From positions 1 to 12,585 of the forward strand of contig JAFGKQ010000116.1 in NCBI GenBank assembly GCA_016928495.1: 12,585 bases of DNA, written 5' to 3'. Below, in pieces: positions 6,978 to 12,585 of this stretch. Source of the stretch: Candidatus Fermentibacterales bacterium. GTDB lineage: Bacteria; Fermentibacterota; Fermentibacteria; Fermentibacterales; JAFGKQ01. Both the position numbers and the translations under genes were made by a program. Numbering within the stretch: the stretch's first letter is position 1; each line of letters starts with the position of its first letter. A model generated the notes under the pieces. The model made no database searches. It had not been told where the DNA came from and was given only the letters and a program-made list of their open reading frames with translations.

Positions 6978-7115
6978 GGGGACACTGAGATAAGGGGACA
7001 CAACACTTATCTCGATGACGAGACAGCCTGGCTCGACAGACTGCCATTCCCGGGGTCGTGCGCGGGGACAGGCGTGCCCGAACAGCCTCGGCGAGATAAG
7101 TGTTGTGTCCCCCTA
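6974..7115. repeat. Small inverted-repeat element (REP/MITE-like) at the lyase stop codon
   Basis: Two 24-base arms, 6991-7014 and 7092-7115, are inverted copies with one mismatch; the inner 21 bases (GGGGACACAACACTTATCTC plus G) match perfectly. A 77-base spacer separates them. The first 12 bases of the left end (ATAAGGGGACAC) also occur just outside it, at 6974-6985 and 6990-7001, and the lyase TAA stop (6975-6977) is part of the outer copy. ACAGCCT occurs inside both ends (7023-7029, 7082-7088). There is no ORF, no transposase and no visible target duplication. Ends of this GGGGACAC type remind me of repeats that travel with REP-associated (Y1, RAYT) transposases, but that is from memory. 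As RNA it would form a long hairpin and could act as a terminator between the convergent genes. Confidence 0.7.
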
Positions 7116-7121
7116 ATTGCA

Positions 7122-7147
7122 GAGGGCGGCCGTTGCCGGTCGCCCTC
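7122..7147 (-). terminator. Possible terminator hairpin after the RRM gene
   Basis: An 11-bp stem (7122-7132 with 7137-7147, one G-T pair) closes a 4-base loop, 18 bases beyond the RRM stop codon. The minus-strand continuation is TCTGCAATTA, not a real T-run, so termination would be inefficient or rely on the long hairpin of the neighbouring repeat. Confidence 0.4.
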
Positions 7148-7165
7148 CATCGTCCGAATGCGGCT

Positions 7166-7441
7166 CTATCGCCTGGGGCGCTCTCTCTCGCGCTCCCTTT
7201 CGGTGGCGTAGTCCACCCGGATGGTCCTGCCATCCAGTTCGGTCTCGTTCATCGCCTCCAGAGCAGCGCCGGCATCCTCCTTCGTCTCGAAGGTTACGAA
7301 GCCGAAGCCCCGCGACCTGCCGCTGTTCCGGTCCTTGATGACCCTGGCCTCCCTGATCTCACCGAACTCCGAGAAAGCCTCGCGAAGAGACTCATCCGTC
7401 GTCCCCCAGGACAGGCCACCGACAAAGAGCTTGTTAGTCAA
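7166..7441 (-). CDS. RRM-domain RNA-binding protein
   Basis: 91 aa, TTG start at 7441-7439, with AGGAG (7452-7448) 6 bases before it. It is a single RNA recognition motif of the small bacterial Rbp / glycine-rich-protein type: RNP2 is LFVGGL (residues 5-10) and RNP1 is RGFGFVTF (44-51), including the aromatic positions that stack on RNA bases. The C-terminus is a short Arg-Glu repeat (RERERER, then RPRR) instead of the glycine-rich tail of some relatives. Such proteins bind single-stranded RNA in the cytoplasm and are often linked to cold response or mRNA handling. The gene stands alone, with a recognisable promoter about 210 bases upstream and a hairpin-rich leader, which points to control at the RNA level, possibly by its own product. 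Confidence 0.92.
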   Translation of the reverse strand: MTNKLFVGGLSWGTTDESLREAFSEFGEIREARVIKDRNSGRSRGFGFVTFETKEDAGAALEAMNETELDGRTIRVDYATERERERERPRR

Positions 7442-7650
7442 GGCACGCTCCTACTCACAGGGGCTTAGGGCCCCTCCAGAACCGGGCTGAGCCCGGCGCT
7501 CCGGTTGCCCGGAGCCGTTCCCGGCTTTCACGGCGCCGGCCGCCGGGCCTTTCGGCCGCTTCTGCACGAATCAGAATCTCTTGGCACTGGGGGGAACGCG
7601 TCTCTGATAGGAGCTCGTGCCGGACCCAGACGCAAGACACCTGAATCTGA
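7442..7650 (-). promoter_or_regulatory. Long structured 5' leader of the RRM gene
   Basis: About 209 bases from the predicted RNA start (7650) to the TTG start. Reading the transcript 5' to 3' there are five closely set hairpins: GGCC-GAAA-GGCC (7557-7546), AGCCG-GGAA-CGGCT (7526-7513), GCTCCGG-GCAA-CCGGAGC (7515-7498), CCGGGC-TCA-GCCCGG (7496-7482) and GGGGC-CCTAA-GCCCC (7474-7460). The first three have GNRA loops, and the second and third share bases, so they exclude each other. GCTCCTA (7614-7608) is an exact complement of TAGGAGC (7453-7447), which contains the ribosome binding site. No known riboswitch or thermosensor class is recognised. The high GC content makes some stems expected by chance. 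Confidence 0.5.
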
Positions 7651-7656
7651 GCCGGC

Positions 7657-7684
7657 ACTATACCTGAAACCGGCTGGACGTCAA
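7657..7684 (-). promoter_or_regulatory. Sigma-70 promoter of the RRM gene
   Basis: TTGACG (7684-7679) and TATAGT (7662-7657) with a 16-base spacer; each box matches the consensus at five of six positions. The RNA start is expected near 7650. Confidence 0.65.
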
Positions 7685-7702
7685 GGGGAAAGCACCTTCC
7701 CC
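7685..7702. promoter_or_regulatory. Inverted repeat next to the RRM -35 box
   Basis: GGGGAA-N6-TTCCCC is a perfect 6-bp inverted repeat directly abutting the upstream side of the TTGACG box at 7684-7679. Position and symmetry suit a dimeric regulator. There is no known consensus to compare it with. Confidence 0.3.
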
Positions 7703-7779
7703 GGCAGACCTGCGCGGAGTCCTGCAAGGGGGGCGGTCACACAGACAGACCGGAACGGTCTTCTTTCTCCTTCTGTCGG

Positions 7780-7802
7780 AAGCTCCGGAGCTTGGCTATT
7801 AT
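7780..7802 (+). promoter_or_regulatory. Possible -10 box with overlapping operator-like palindrome
   Basis: TATTAT at 7797-7802 is the likely -10 box of the zinc-ribbon propeller gene, with RNA expected from about 7809. A perfect 14-bp palindrome, AAGCTCCGGAGCTT (7780-7793), fills the space just upstream, where RNA polymerase would sit. No good -35 box is visible at the usual distance (TGTCGG near 7774 is poor). This suggests an activator-dependent or repressed promoter. Bases 7703-7779, between this and the RRM promoter region, show nothing else. Confidence 0.4.
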
Positions 7803-7839
7803 TGGCCATCGGTGGGCCATCATCCCGAGGAGACCATAG

Positions 7840-8973
7840 ATGACACGCGAGTTCAAGTGCACTTCATGCGGTGCCGATCTCCAGTACTTCGGCAACGACT
7901 CGGCCATCACCTGCAACTACTGCGGGAGTGTGGTGATCGTGCCGAAGGAGCTTCGGCAGGCCGAGAGGGACGACAAGGGCATCGAAACCTACACGGAGCT
8001 GGCCACCGGCACGGTCCAAGCCGCAACAGCCGCCCGAAAGAGCTGCGCCTCCGCCATGGTCGGCGCAGCGGTGCTGCTGGTAGCCGTCGCCGGAGTGGTC
8101 GTCTTCCTGATCTCACACCAGGGCGAGAAGGTCCTGTCCGGCGTCGCCGACTCGGTCACTCGGGGAGATGTGAGCGTGGTGCTCGAGCTGGGCGGAGAGG
8201 GGCCCGGTCCCGGGCGGTTCATGGACCCGAGGGCGATCGCCGTTCAGGGTGACGACTACGTCTATGTAGGGGACTACGAAACCGGGAGAGTCCAGGTCTT
8301 CGACACCGATGGGGAGTACGTCAGCCAATGGACGGTCGAGGACGAGCATACCTACATGACCTCCCTGGCTGCCGGGCCGGAGGGCAGGGTCTACGTCCTG
8401 CTCTCCACCACCGACATCCTGATCTACGACGGCATCTCCGGCGAGAGGCTCGGTGAGCTGTTCTACCCGGGCTACCCCGGAGAGGGCTTCGAGGACGTGG
8501 TGACGGGTCCGGACGGCTCGGTGCTGGCCTTCAGATGGCACTTCAGTGACGACATCGTGAGGTTCGACCGGGACGGCAAGGTCGACATGGTCATAGAGGG
8601 CGCAGTGGAGTCGGTAACGGGCGACTCGGAGATGAACGGCAAGCTCGCGGTCGGCGGCCTGGGCGACATCTACCTGCTGGCCGGCTTCCAGACCGCGGTG
8701 TTCCACTACTCCAGGGAGGGCCGCTACCAGAACAGGTTCGGGAGCCGCGGCGACGAGGACGGTCAGTTCTCTTCGGGCATGGCCATCGAGGTCAGCCCCG
8801 AGGGCAACGTGCTGGTGTCGGACACCTGGAAGATAGTGGTGTTCGGCCCGGACGGGCGCTTCCTGCGCAACATCGAGACAACGGACTGGCTACTGGACAT
8901 GGAGTTCGACGACGATGGCTATCTCTGGGCGGTGACCTCCGACGACACCGTGCTGAAGCTCTCGCTCGAGTGA
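7840..8973 (+). CDS. Zinc ribbon-TM-NHL beta-propeller protein
   Basis: 377 aa. The ATG at 7840 is 7 bases after AGGAG (7828-7832). Three parts are visible in order. Residues 5-30 are a zinc ribbon with C7-x2-C10 and C25-x2-C28 (KCTSC, CNYCG), likely to hold one zinc ion. Residues 71-92 are one transmembrane helix. Residues 113-377 are NHL-type blades, starting with GGEGPGPGRFMDPRAIAV and VYVGDYETGRVQVFD, with similar units around 190, 215, 290-310 and 330-360. With RK just before the helix, the ribbon should lie in the cytoplasm and the propeller outside. NHL propellers bind proteins, RNA or ligands; no catalytic residues are apparent. The gene has its own promoter region and converges with a propeller lipoprotein, their stops only 3 bases apart. 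Confidence 0.85.
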   Translation: MTREFKCTSCGADLQYFGNDSAITCNYCGSVVIVPKELRQAERDDKGIETYTELATGTVQAATAARKSCASAMVGAAVLLVAVAGVVVFLISHQGEKVLSGVADSVTRGDVSVVLELGGEGPGPGRFMDPRAIAVQGDDYVYVGDYETGRVQVFDTDGEYVSQWTVEDEHTYMTSLAAGPEGRVYVLLSTTDILIYDGISGERLGELFYPGYPGEGFEDVVTGPDGSVLAFRWHFSDDIVRFDRDGKVDMVIEGAVESVTGDSEMNGKLAVGGLGDIYLLAGFQTAVFHYSREGRYQNRFGSRGDEDGQFSSGMAIEVSPEGNVLVSDTWKIVVFGPDGRFLRNIETTDWLLDMEFDDDGYLWAVTSDDTVLKLSLE

Positions 8974-8976
8974 GGC

Positions 8977-10080
8977 CTAACGGAAGAGGTAGACCCTGGG
9001 GTACTCGTCCGTGAAGGGCAGGGTGGCTGCCATGCCGTGCCTGTTCAGGTGCAGCAGCACCAGCTCGTCCTCCGGCACTCCTCTCAGGACCACCTCTCCG
9101 ACGTGCTCGCCATCGGGGGAGAACACGTCCCAGACATGATCGTCGACCGTTCCGCGCCTGGCCCAGAGGTTGCCGGCGGAATCCACGCCCATGTCCGCGA
9201 CGAAGGGGCGGAGCCCGGGCCTGCTCGACACGATCGCCCCTCCCGCCGAATCGTCTTCCTGATATCGCACGCCGACCGTGAACACCGGCATCACGTAGCC
9301 CACGTCGGTCTCCATGTCCATCTCGACCAACCCGGCGTCAAGCTCGAACGTGTCCAGGGGTGATCCGGCGGCGTCGAGAACCCGTATGCCATAGCGCTCA
9401 GCAGCCATGTCGGAGATGAAGACCCTGCCCCTGCCATCGGTGGCGACCGACTTGTAGGCCCCGCTGAAGTCCGGCTCGTCCTCCTCCATCGGCCTCATGT
9501 CCTCGAAGTAGACGCGCAGCCTCTGCCCGGAGCCGGCGGAGTACTCGGCGATCACGTAGCCCATGTCGAAGCCGTCAGCAGTGCGCTCCACGTCGAAGCT
9601 GTAGCCCAGGAAGCTGCTGTCCGTCAGGCCCTCGAAGCACAGGAACCGCGTGAACTGCCCGGTGGGGGCGGAGCCCAGGTGCCGGCCCGAGGCGCCGTAC
9701 CTCTCCACGCTCGCCCTCATCGAGTCGTGGACAAGCAGGTCCCCGCAGGGGAGCGCGGTCATGGACGAAGGCTCGAGGAGCTCGCCCGGCCCCTCCCCCC
9801 TTCGACCGAACGACCACAGGAAGTCACCCGTGGACGACGAGAAGACCGAGACCCGGCAGGAGATCCCGTCGAGCACGGCCAGCCTGCCTTCGCCGAGGGG
9901 AACCACACCGGAGATCCTGCCGAACATGAGACAGCTGTCGCCCATCTCCACGCCGATGGAATCGGCAGGCCGGAGGGTATCGGAGAACCACGGCCAGGAT
10001 GCGCCCCGTTCCTCTGGTGCCCCCCCTCCGCAGGCCGCCAGAAGGACCGCCAGACATGCGATGCAGCAGAGCGGTCTCAT
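8977..10080 (-). CDS. Six-bladed beta-propeller lipoprotein
   Basis: 367 aa. The start is ATG at 10080, with GGAGGGAG 9 bases upstream; the frame stays open further upstream but only as a shadow of the facing gene. Residues 1-17 are a lipoprotein signal with the box LLAAC, Cys17 being the lipid attachment site, and Gly next, which does not signal inner-membrane retention. The body has blades of the six-bladed propeller type common in Bacteroidota and Gemmatimonadota (PF17170-like): GRLAVLDGISCRVSVFSSSTGDFLWSFG then GEGPGELLEPSSMTALP, and later SVATDGRGRVFISDM, DMGVDSAGNLWARRG and WDVFSPDGEHVGEV. A binding or scaffold role at the outer membrane is likely; no enzyme motif is seen. It faces the zinc-ribbon propeller gene tail to tail. 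Confidence 0.85.
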   Translation of the reverse strand: MRPLCCIACLAVLLAACGGGAPEERGASWPWFSDTLRPADSIGVEMGDSCLMFGRISGVVPLGEGRLAVLDGISCRVSVFSSSTGDFLWSFGRRGEGPGELLEPSSMTALPCGDLLVHDSMRASVERYGASGRHLGSAPTGQFTRFLCFEGLTDSSFLGYSFDVERTADGFDMGYVIAEYSAGSGQRLRVYFEDMRPMEEDEPDFSGAYKSVATDGRGRVFISDMAAERYGIRVLDAAGSPLDTFELDAGLVEMDMETDVGYVMPVFTVGVRYQEDDSAGGAIVSSRPGLRPFVADMGVDSAGNLWARRGTVDDHVWDVFSPDGEHVGEVVLRGVPEDELVLLHLNRHGMAATLPFTDEYPRVYLFR

Positions 10081-10106
10081 CGGTGTCTCCCTCCGGTTCG
10101 GAGGAC

Positions 10107-10112
10107 ATGATA
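10107..10112 (-). promoter_or_regulatory. Possible -10 box of the propeller lipoprotein gene
   Basis: TATCAT (10112-10107) matches the -10 consensus at five of six positions. The best upstream partner, TGTTCC at 10136-10131 (18-base spacer), is poor. An RNA start near 10100 gives a leader of about 20 bases. Confidence 0.35.
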
Positions 10113-10169
10113 CCGCTTTCCATGCCGCCCGGAACAGGTCGGGGCCGGCTCCCCACCCTCCCGCCCCGG

Positions 10170-10187
10170 GGCCCTCAGGGCCATATT
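10170..10187 (+). promoter_or_regulatory. Possible -10 box with adjacent palindrome, 224-aa lipoprotein gene
   Basis: CATATT (10182-10187) is the only -10-like hexamer ahead of the lipoprotein gene. It is touched by the inverted repeat GGCCCTCAGGGCC (10170-10182). There is no good -35 box. The layout mirrors the palindrome plus TATTAT at 7780-7802. Confidence 0.25.
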
Positions 10188-10227
10188 CAGCCCCGGGTGG
10201 AACACAGAGGACCAGAGGGAGGAAATG

Positions 10228-10902
10228 ATGAAGAAGAACGTGTTTGTGGTGCTCTGCGCCATCGTGGCTTCGGCACTGATCCTGCTGGCCTGCGGCGAAG
10301 ACTCCACCGGGCCGAGCGGACCCCAGGGCGACGACTGGATGCCCCTGGCGATCGGCAATCACTGGCAGTCGGTCATCGAAGGCTACCTGACCGCGGCTGG
10401 CGACACGACAGATGTCGACGGCACCATAGACAGGCAAGTGATGGGCATCGTCTCCCACGACCAGGGCTTCGATGTCTGGGAGTTCAGGACCATCAGCTCC
10501 ATGACCTTCTACCCGCCCCAGGGAGGATCCTACAGCCTCTCGGAGACCACTCTGGTCTACCTCTACGCTGACAGCCTCGAGGTCAGGATCTACGAAGACA
10601 CGCTGACCGCCGACTTCGAGCTCGTCCTGGACCTGCCCCTCGAGGTGGGCAACACCTGGTACAGTTACCCCGACTCGTCCTGGATCTCCGAGGTAATCAG
10701 CCTGACCGCCTCGGTAACGGTCCCGGCCGGCAGCTTCACCGGGTGCGCTCACATCGAGGGAAGCGACCCTGCCCAGCCCGGCGACACCTACAACTCCTAC
10801 CTCTGCCGTGGGGTCGGCATAGTCAAGGAAGTCGTGGACGAGGACGACGTGCTTGCCGACAGCCACGTCGAGATGGAGCTGGAGAGCTACGACCTGAACT
10901 AG
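10228..10902 (+). CDS. Lipoprotein of unknown function
   Basis: 224 aa from the ATG at 10228. Another ATG immediately before it (10225) is only 2 bases from GGAGG (10218-10222), so the second one, 5 bases away, is preferred. Residues 1-22 are a lipoprotein signal (MKK, hydrophobic core, LLAC), with Cys22 lipidated. The linker is DSTGPSGP, a common flexible start in surface lipoproteins. The body opens with DWMPLAIGNHWQSV and ends with TVPAGSFTGCAHIEG and NSYLCRGVGIVKEV. This 'PL..G..W ... VPAG.F..C ... Y..GVGIVK' layout recurs in lipoproteins of several phyla, where the function is unknown. The conserved cysteines (in GCAH and LCRG) could pair. It is divergent from the propeller lipoprotein and shares a 147-base control region with it. 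Confidence 0.8.
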   Translation: MKKNVFVVLCAIVASALILLACGEDSTGPSGPQGDDWMPLAIGNHWQSVIEGYLTAAGDTTDVDGTIDRQVMGIVSHDQGFDVWEFRTISSMTFYPPQGGSYSLSETTLVYLYADSLEVRIYEDTLTADFELVLDLPLEVGNTWYSYPDSSWISEVISLTASVTVPAGSFTGCAHIEGSDPAQPGDTYNSYLCRGVGIVKEVVDEDDVLADSHVEMELESYDLN

Positions 10903-10950
10903 GACCGGCCGATCCTGGCCCGGGGCCGGGCGAGGGTGGGCTTCCGGGCA

Positions 10951-11085
10951 GCTGCGCAGCATTCTCACAGGCTCCGGCCCCGGTTGTCAGGGGCGGCGCG
11001 GGCGCGCCGCAGGCATGTCGGGCGGGCATGCGGGAGCCCGCCATCGTCCGGGGTCTACTGATTTATGGAGGGGGTTTCAACCCCC
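10951..11085. repeat. GC-rich hairpins between convergent genes
   Basis: The 229-base gap between the stops at 10902 (+) and 11132 (-) has no gene but several inverted repeats: GCTGCGCAGC (10951-10960), GCGGCGC-GGGC-GCGCCGC (10993-11010), GGCGGGC-N8-GCCCGCC (11021-11042) and GGGGGT-TTCA-ACCCCC (11070-11085). The last is followed on the minus strand by TCCATAAAT and is the best candidate terminator for the minus gene. None has a true T-run on the plus side. Confidence 0.4.
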
Positions 11086-11131
11086 GGCCGGAGATCCAGC
11101 CGCCGACCATCCCTGCCAGCCGCGAGGCTTC

Positions 11132-11770
11132 TCAGGGCGCAAGGGTCTCTGCCACTCCCCCGTAGGGCCCATCGTACGCGACCACGGATCCCGGGGGCAC
11201 GCTTCGCCAGGCTGCCGGCAGCTCCAGCCTGACATGGACGAAGCCCTCGTCCGGGTGGAGTTGCTCGACCCTGATCCCGTCGGTCAGCCACAGCCAGCCG
11301 CTCATGCCCAGGAACAGCCATTCGTTGGGCAGGGCTTCGATGTCCACCCTTCCGGCCGCGTTGAAGTCCACGTAGTACTCCCTCGAGGCCCCGGCCGCGA
11401 TCCCTCTCAGCTGGTTGAACGAGTAGTCCTCGAGGATCGATGCCTCCAGCTCGGGCGTCAGCTCGGGAGGCACCGGGGCGCAGATGTCGATGACCGTCAG
11501 CTCTGCCTCGTCGCTTCCCACGTACTGCACGGGCCGAAGCAGCTGCCAGTAGTCCCTGAGGTCCACGCCCAGGAACCCCTCGGTGCGGTTGAGCACCGCG
11601 ATCCTCACGAAGAAGCACCCGCTCGCGGAGGGAGCCTCGTAGAGCACGGGCTCCATCAGCACCGAGGCCATCTCCCCCTCGACGACGGGGAGCCAAGTGG
11701 CCATCCCCGGATCGGGCCCTCCCGCCAGCGCCACCGCAGCGAAAATGGGGACATGCACTATTTTCCTCAT
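11132..11770 (-). CDS. Secreted hypothetical protein
   Basis: 212 aa. The start chosen is ATG at 11770, 8 bases after GGAGG (11783-11779); an ATG at 11791 would put that ribosome binding site inside the gene. The N-terminus (MRKIVHVPIFAAVALAGG) is a short signal peptide, so the product is probably exported. The chain is beta-rich with many aromatic residues: FFVRIAVLNRTEGFLGVDLRDYW, then ASREYYVDFNAAGRVDIEALPNEW and EGFVHVRLELPAAW. This looks like an immunoglobulin-like or jelly-roll fold, but no family is recognised. The gene is divergent from the BNR-repeat gene; about 170 bases between their starts hold the promoter region. Confidence 0.7.
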   Translation of the reverse strand: MRKIVHVPIFAAVALAGGPDPGMATWLPVVEGEMASVLMEPVLYEAPSASGCFFVRIAVLNRTEGFLGVDLRDYWQLLRPVQYVGSDEAELTVIDICAPVPPELTPELEASILEDYSFNQLRGIAAGASREYYVDFNAAGRVDIEALPNEWLFLGMSGWLWLTDGIRVEQLHPDEGFVHVRLELPAAWRSVPPGSVVAYDGPYGGVAETLAP

Positions 11771-11856
11771 GTGTGATACCTCCGCCGCCATTCTAACCCC
11801 GGGCGGGCCTTCCGGGCAAAACAGCGCAGGTCAATCCCTGCCATTTGCGTATCCAA

Positions 11857-11885
11857 TTGACGCGACTCGGACCCGCAGCTATACG
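11857..11885 (+). promoter_or_regulatory. Sigma-70 promoter of the BNR-repeat gene
   Basis: TTGACG (11857-11862) and TATACG (11880-11885) with the ideal 17-base spacer. An RNA start near 11892 gives a leader of about 50 bases to the TTG start. This is one of the two best promoters in the window. Confidence 0.65.
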
Positions 11886-11941
11886 TCATCTACTGACTAC
11901 GGCAGCATTCCCGGATGGCATCCCGCGGAGGGGGGTTCGCC

Positions 11942-12585
11942 TTGTCTTCCTTCAGGGTCACTATCGCTCTCCTTGTCCTTGCAGCGATTCCGGCATCCGC
12001 CGACTGGCAGAGCATCGGCCCCTCGGGCGGGCCGATCGGATACGTGGCATCCTCGAGGACCCAGCCCCAGGTCGTCTACGCGACCTCCGGCTACAACCCG
12101 TTCGAGCTTCTCAGGTCGGACGACCAGGGGGACAACTGGAACCGGGTGGGGTCCTGCAGCGGATACGCCTATTGCCTGGAGACCAGCGCCTCGGACGTTC
12201 TGTTCGCAGGAGGTTACGCCGCGATCTACAGGTCCACCGACGGCGGCCATACGTGGACCACGAAGAGCCTGCCCAACACCTACATCTACGCGATGGCCGT
12301 TCATCCGACGGACCCATCCACGGTCTACGGCTCAGGCTACACCAGCACCGGCAGCATCGCCTTCCTGAAGACGACCGACGGCGGAGAGTCCTGGTCCGTG
12401 AGCACTATCGCCGCGGGCTACGGCAGGTGCATAGCCGTCAGCGAGTCCAGCCCCTCGACCATCTTCGTCGGCGGGTACGTCTATTCGGGAAGCTCGACTC
12501 CCCTCCTCTACAGGTCGACCAACGGGGGGGGCAACTGGTCCCTGGTCACCCCTCCGGGCGCGAGCAGCGACTACTACATGCACTC
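11942..12585 (+). CDS. Secreted BNR/Asp-box (sortilin-like) beta-propeller protein, 3' end cut off by window
   Basis: At least 214 aa; the frame is still open at the window edge. The start preferred is TTG at 11942, 10 bases after GGAGG (11927-11931, within GGAGGGGGG). An in-frame ATG at 11915 would add nine residues and swallow that ribosome binding site. Residues 1-20 are a signal peptide (SSFRVTIALLVLAAIPASA). Four Asp boxes follow, at 59-66 (SDDQGDNW), 98-105 (STDGGHTW), 144-151 (TTDGGESW) and 192-199 (STNGGGNW), the loop motif of sialidase, sortilin and YCF48-like propellers. Between them are strands such as HPTDPSTVYGSGY. Sialidase catalytic residues are not evident in the part seen. 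Full-length relatives often run to 700-1000 residues and may end in a sorting domain; this cannot be checked here. Confidence 0.85.
   Translation, partial: MSSFRVTIALLVLAAIPASADWQSIGPSGGPIGYVASSRTQPQVVYATSGYNPFELLRSDDQGDNWNRVGSCSGYAYCLETSASDVLFAGGYAAIYRSTDGGHTWTTKSLPNTYIYAMAVHPTDPSTVYGSGYTSTGSIAFLKTTDGGESWSVSTIAAGYGRCIAVSESSPSTIFVGGYVYSGSSTPLLYRSTNGGGNWSLVTPPGASSDYYMH

Noticed and set aside
7455-7843. Open frames of 90 and 112 aa in the gap between the RRM and zinc-ribbon genes
   Set aside because: No ribosome binding site or recognisable residue pattern, and they overlap the two promoters and the hairpin-rich leader.
10081-10968. Upstream extension of the propeller lipoprotein frame
   Set aside because: It runs antisense through the 224-aa lipoprotein gene. 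A lipoprotein signal with a good ribosome binding site starts at 10080.
11747-11766. GGGGACATGCACTATTTTCC, resembling the ends of the repeat element at 6974-7115
   Set aside because: Only GGGGACA is shared. It codes for the signal peptide of the 212-aa gene on the other strand and has no inverted partner.
1-12585. CRISPR arrays, tRNA or rRNA genes, toxin-antitoxin pairs, phage genes, transposase genes
   Set aside because: Looked for on both strands by eye. No regular direct-repeat array outside coding sequence, no tRNA-like T-arm or acceptor pairing, and no products of these classes were found.

Overview
GC-rich bacterial DNA with short intergenic gaps. The genes use strong AGGAGG-type ribosome binding sites, lean on AGG for arginine, keep some ATA isoleucine codons, and use several TTG or GTG starts. 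Signal peptides and two lipoprotein boxes show a secreting, probably diderm, cell. The mix of secreted beta-propellers, lipoproteins and orphan hypotheticals suggests an uncultured lineage of the FCB or candidate-phylum kind (for example Fermentibacteria, Eisenbacteria or Gemmatimonadota). That placement is a guess from style, not from a marker gene.

Layout, left to right. 1-292 has no convincing gene. 293-1030 (+) encodes a secreted protein made only of six 38-residue repeats, followed by a strong hairpin. 3235-1099 (-) is a tightly coupled four-gene operon: two tiny membrane proteins (43 and 58 aa), a 169-aa secreted protein and a 432-aa secreted protein that is an internal tandem duplication. 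3412-5298 (+) is a three-gene operon: a two-TM protein, a secreted barrel-like protein and a PQQ-like propeller protein. 5463-6977 (+) is a histidine ammonia-lyase (hutH-type) without other hut genes. Its stop codon lies in a small repeat element with 23/24-matching inverted ends (6974-7115). 7441-7166 (-) is an RRM RNA-binding protein with a good promoter about 200 bases upstream and a hairpin-rich leader. 7840-8973 (+) is a zinc ribbon-TM-NHL propeller protein. It converges, with 3 bases between stops, on a propeller lipoprotein (10080-8977, -). Then come a 224-aa lipoprotein (10228-10902, +), a secreted hypothetical (11770-11132, -), and the start of a BNR/Asp-box propeller gene (11942 to the window end, +) behind a near-consensus sigma-70 promoter.

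What ties the window together is the cell envelope. Five or six of the 14 protein genes are beta-propellers of different families, nearly all exported. Hal and the RRM protein are the only clearly cytoplasmic products. No known defence system, CRISPR array, tRNA, rRNA or transposase gene is visible. The best leads for something undescribed are the structured RRM leader with a sequence complementary to its own ribosome binding site, the four-gene operon with two micro-ORFs, the zinc ribbon-TM-propeller fusion, and the exact six-repeat protein.
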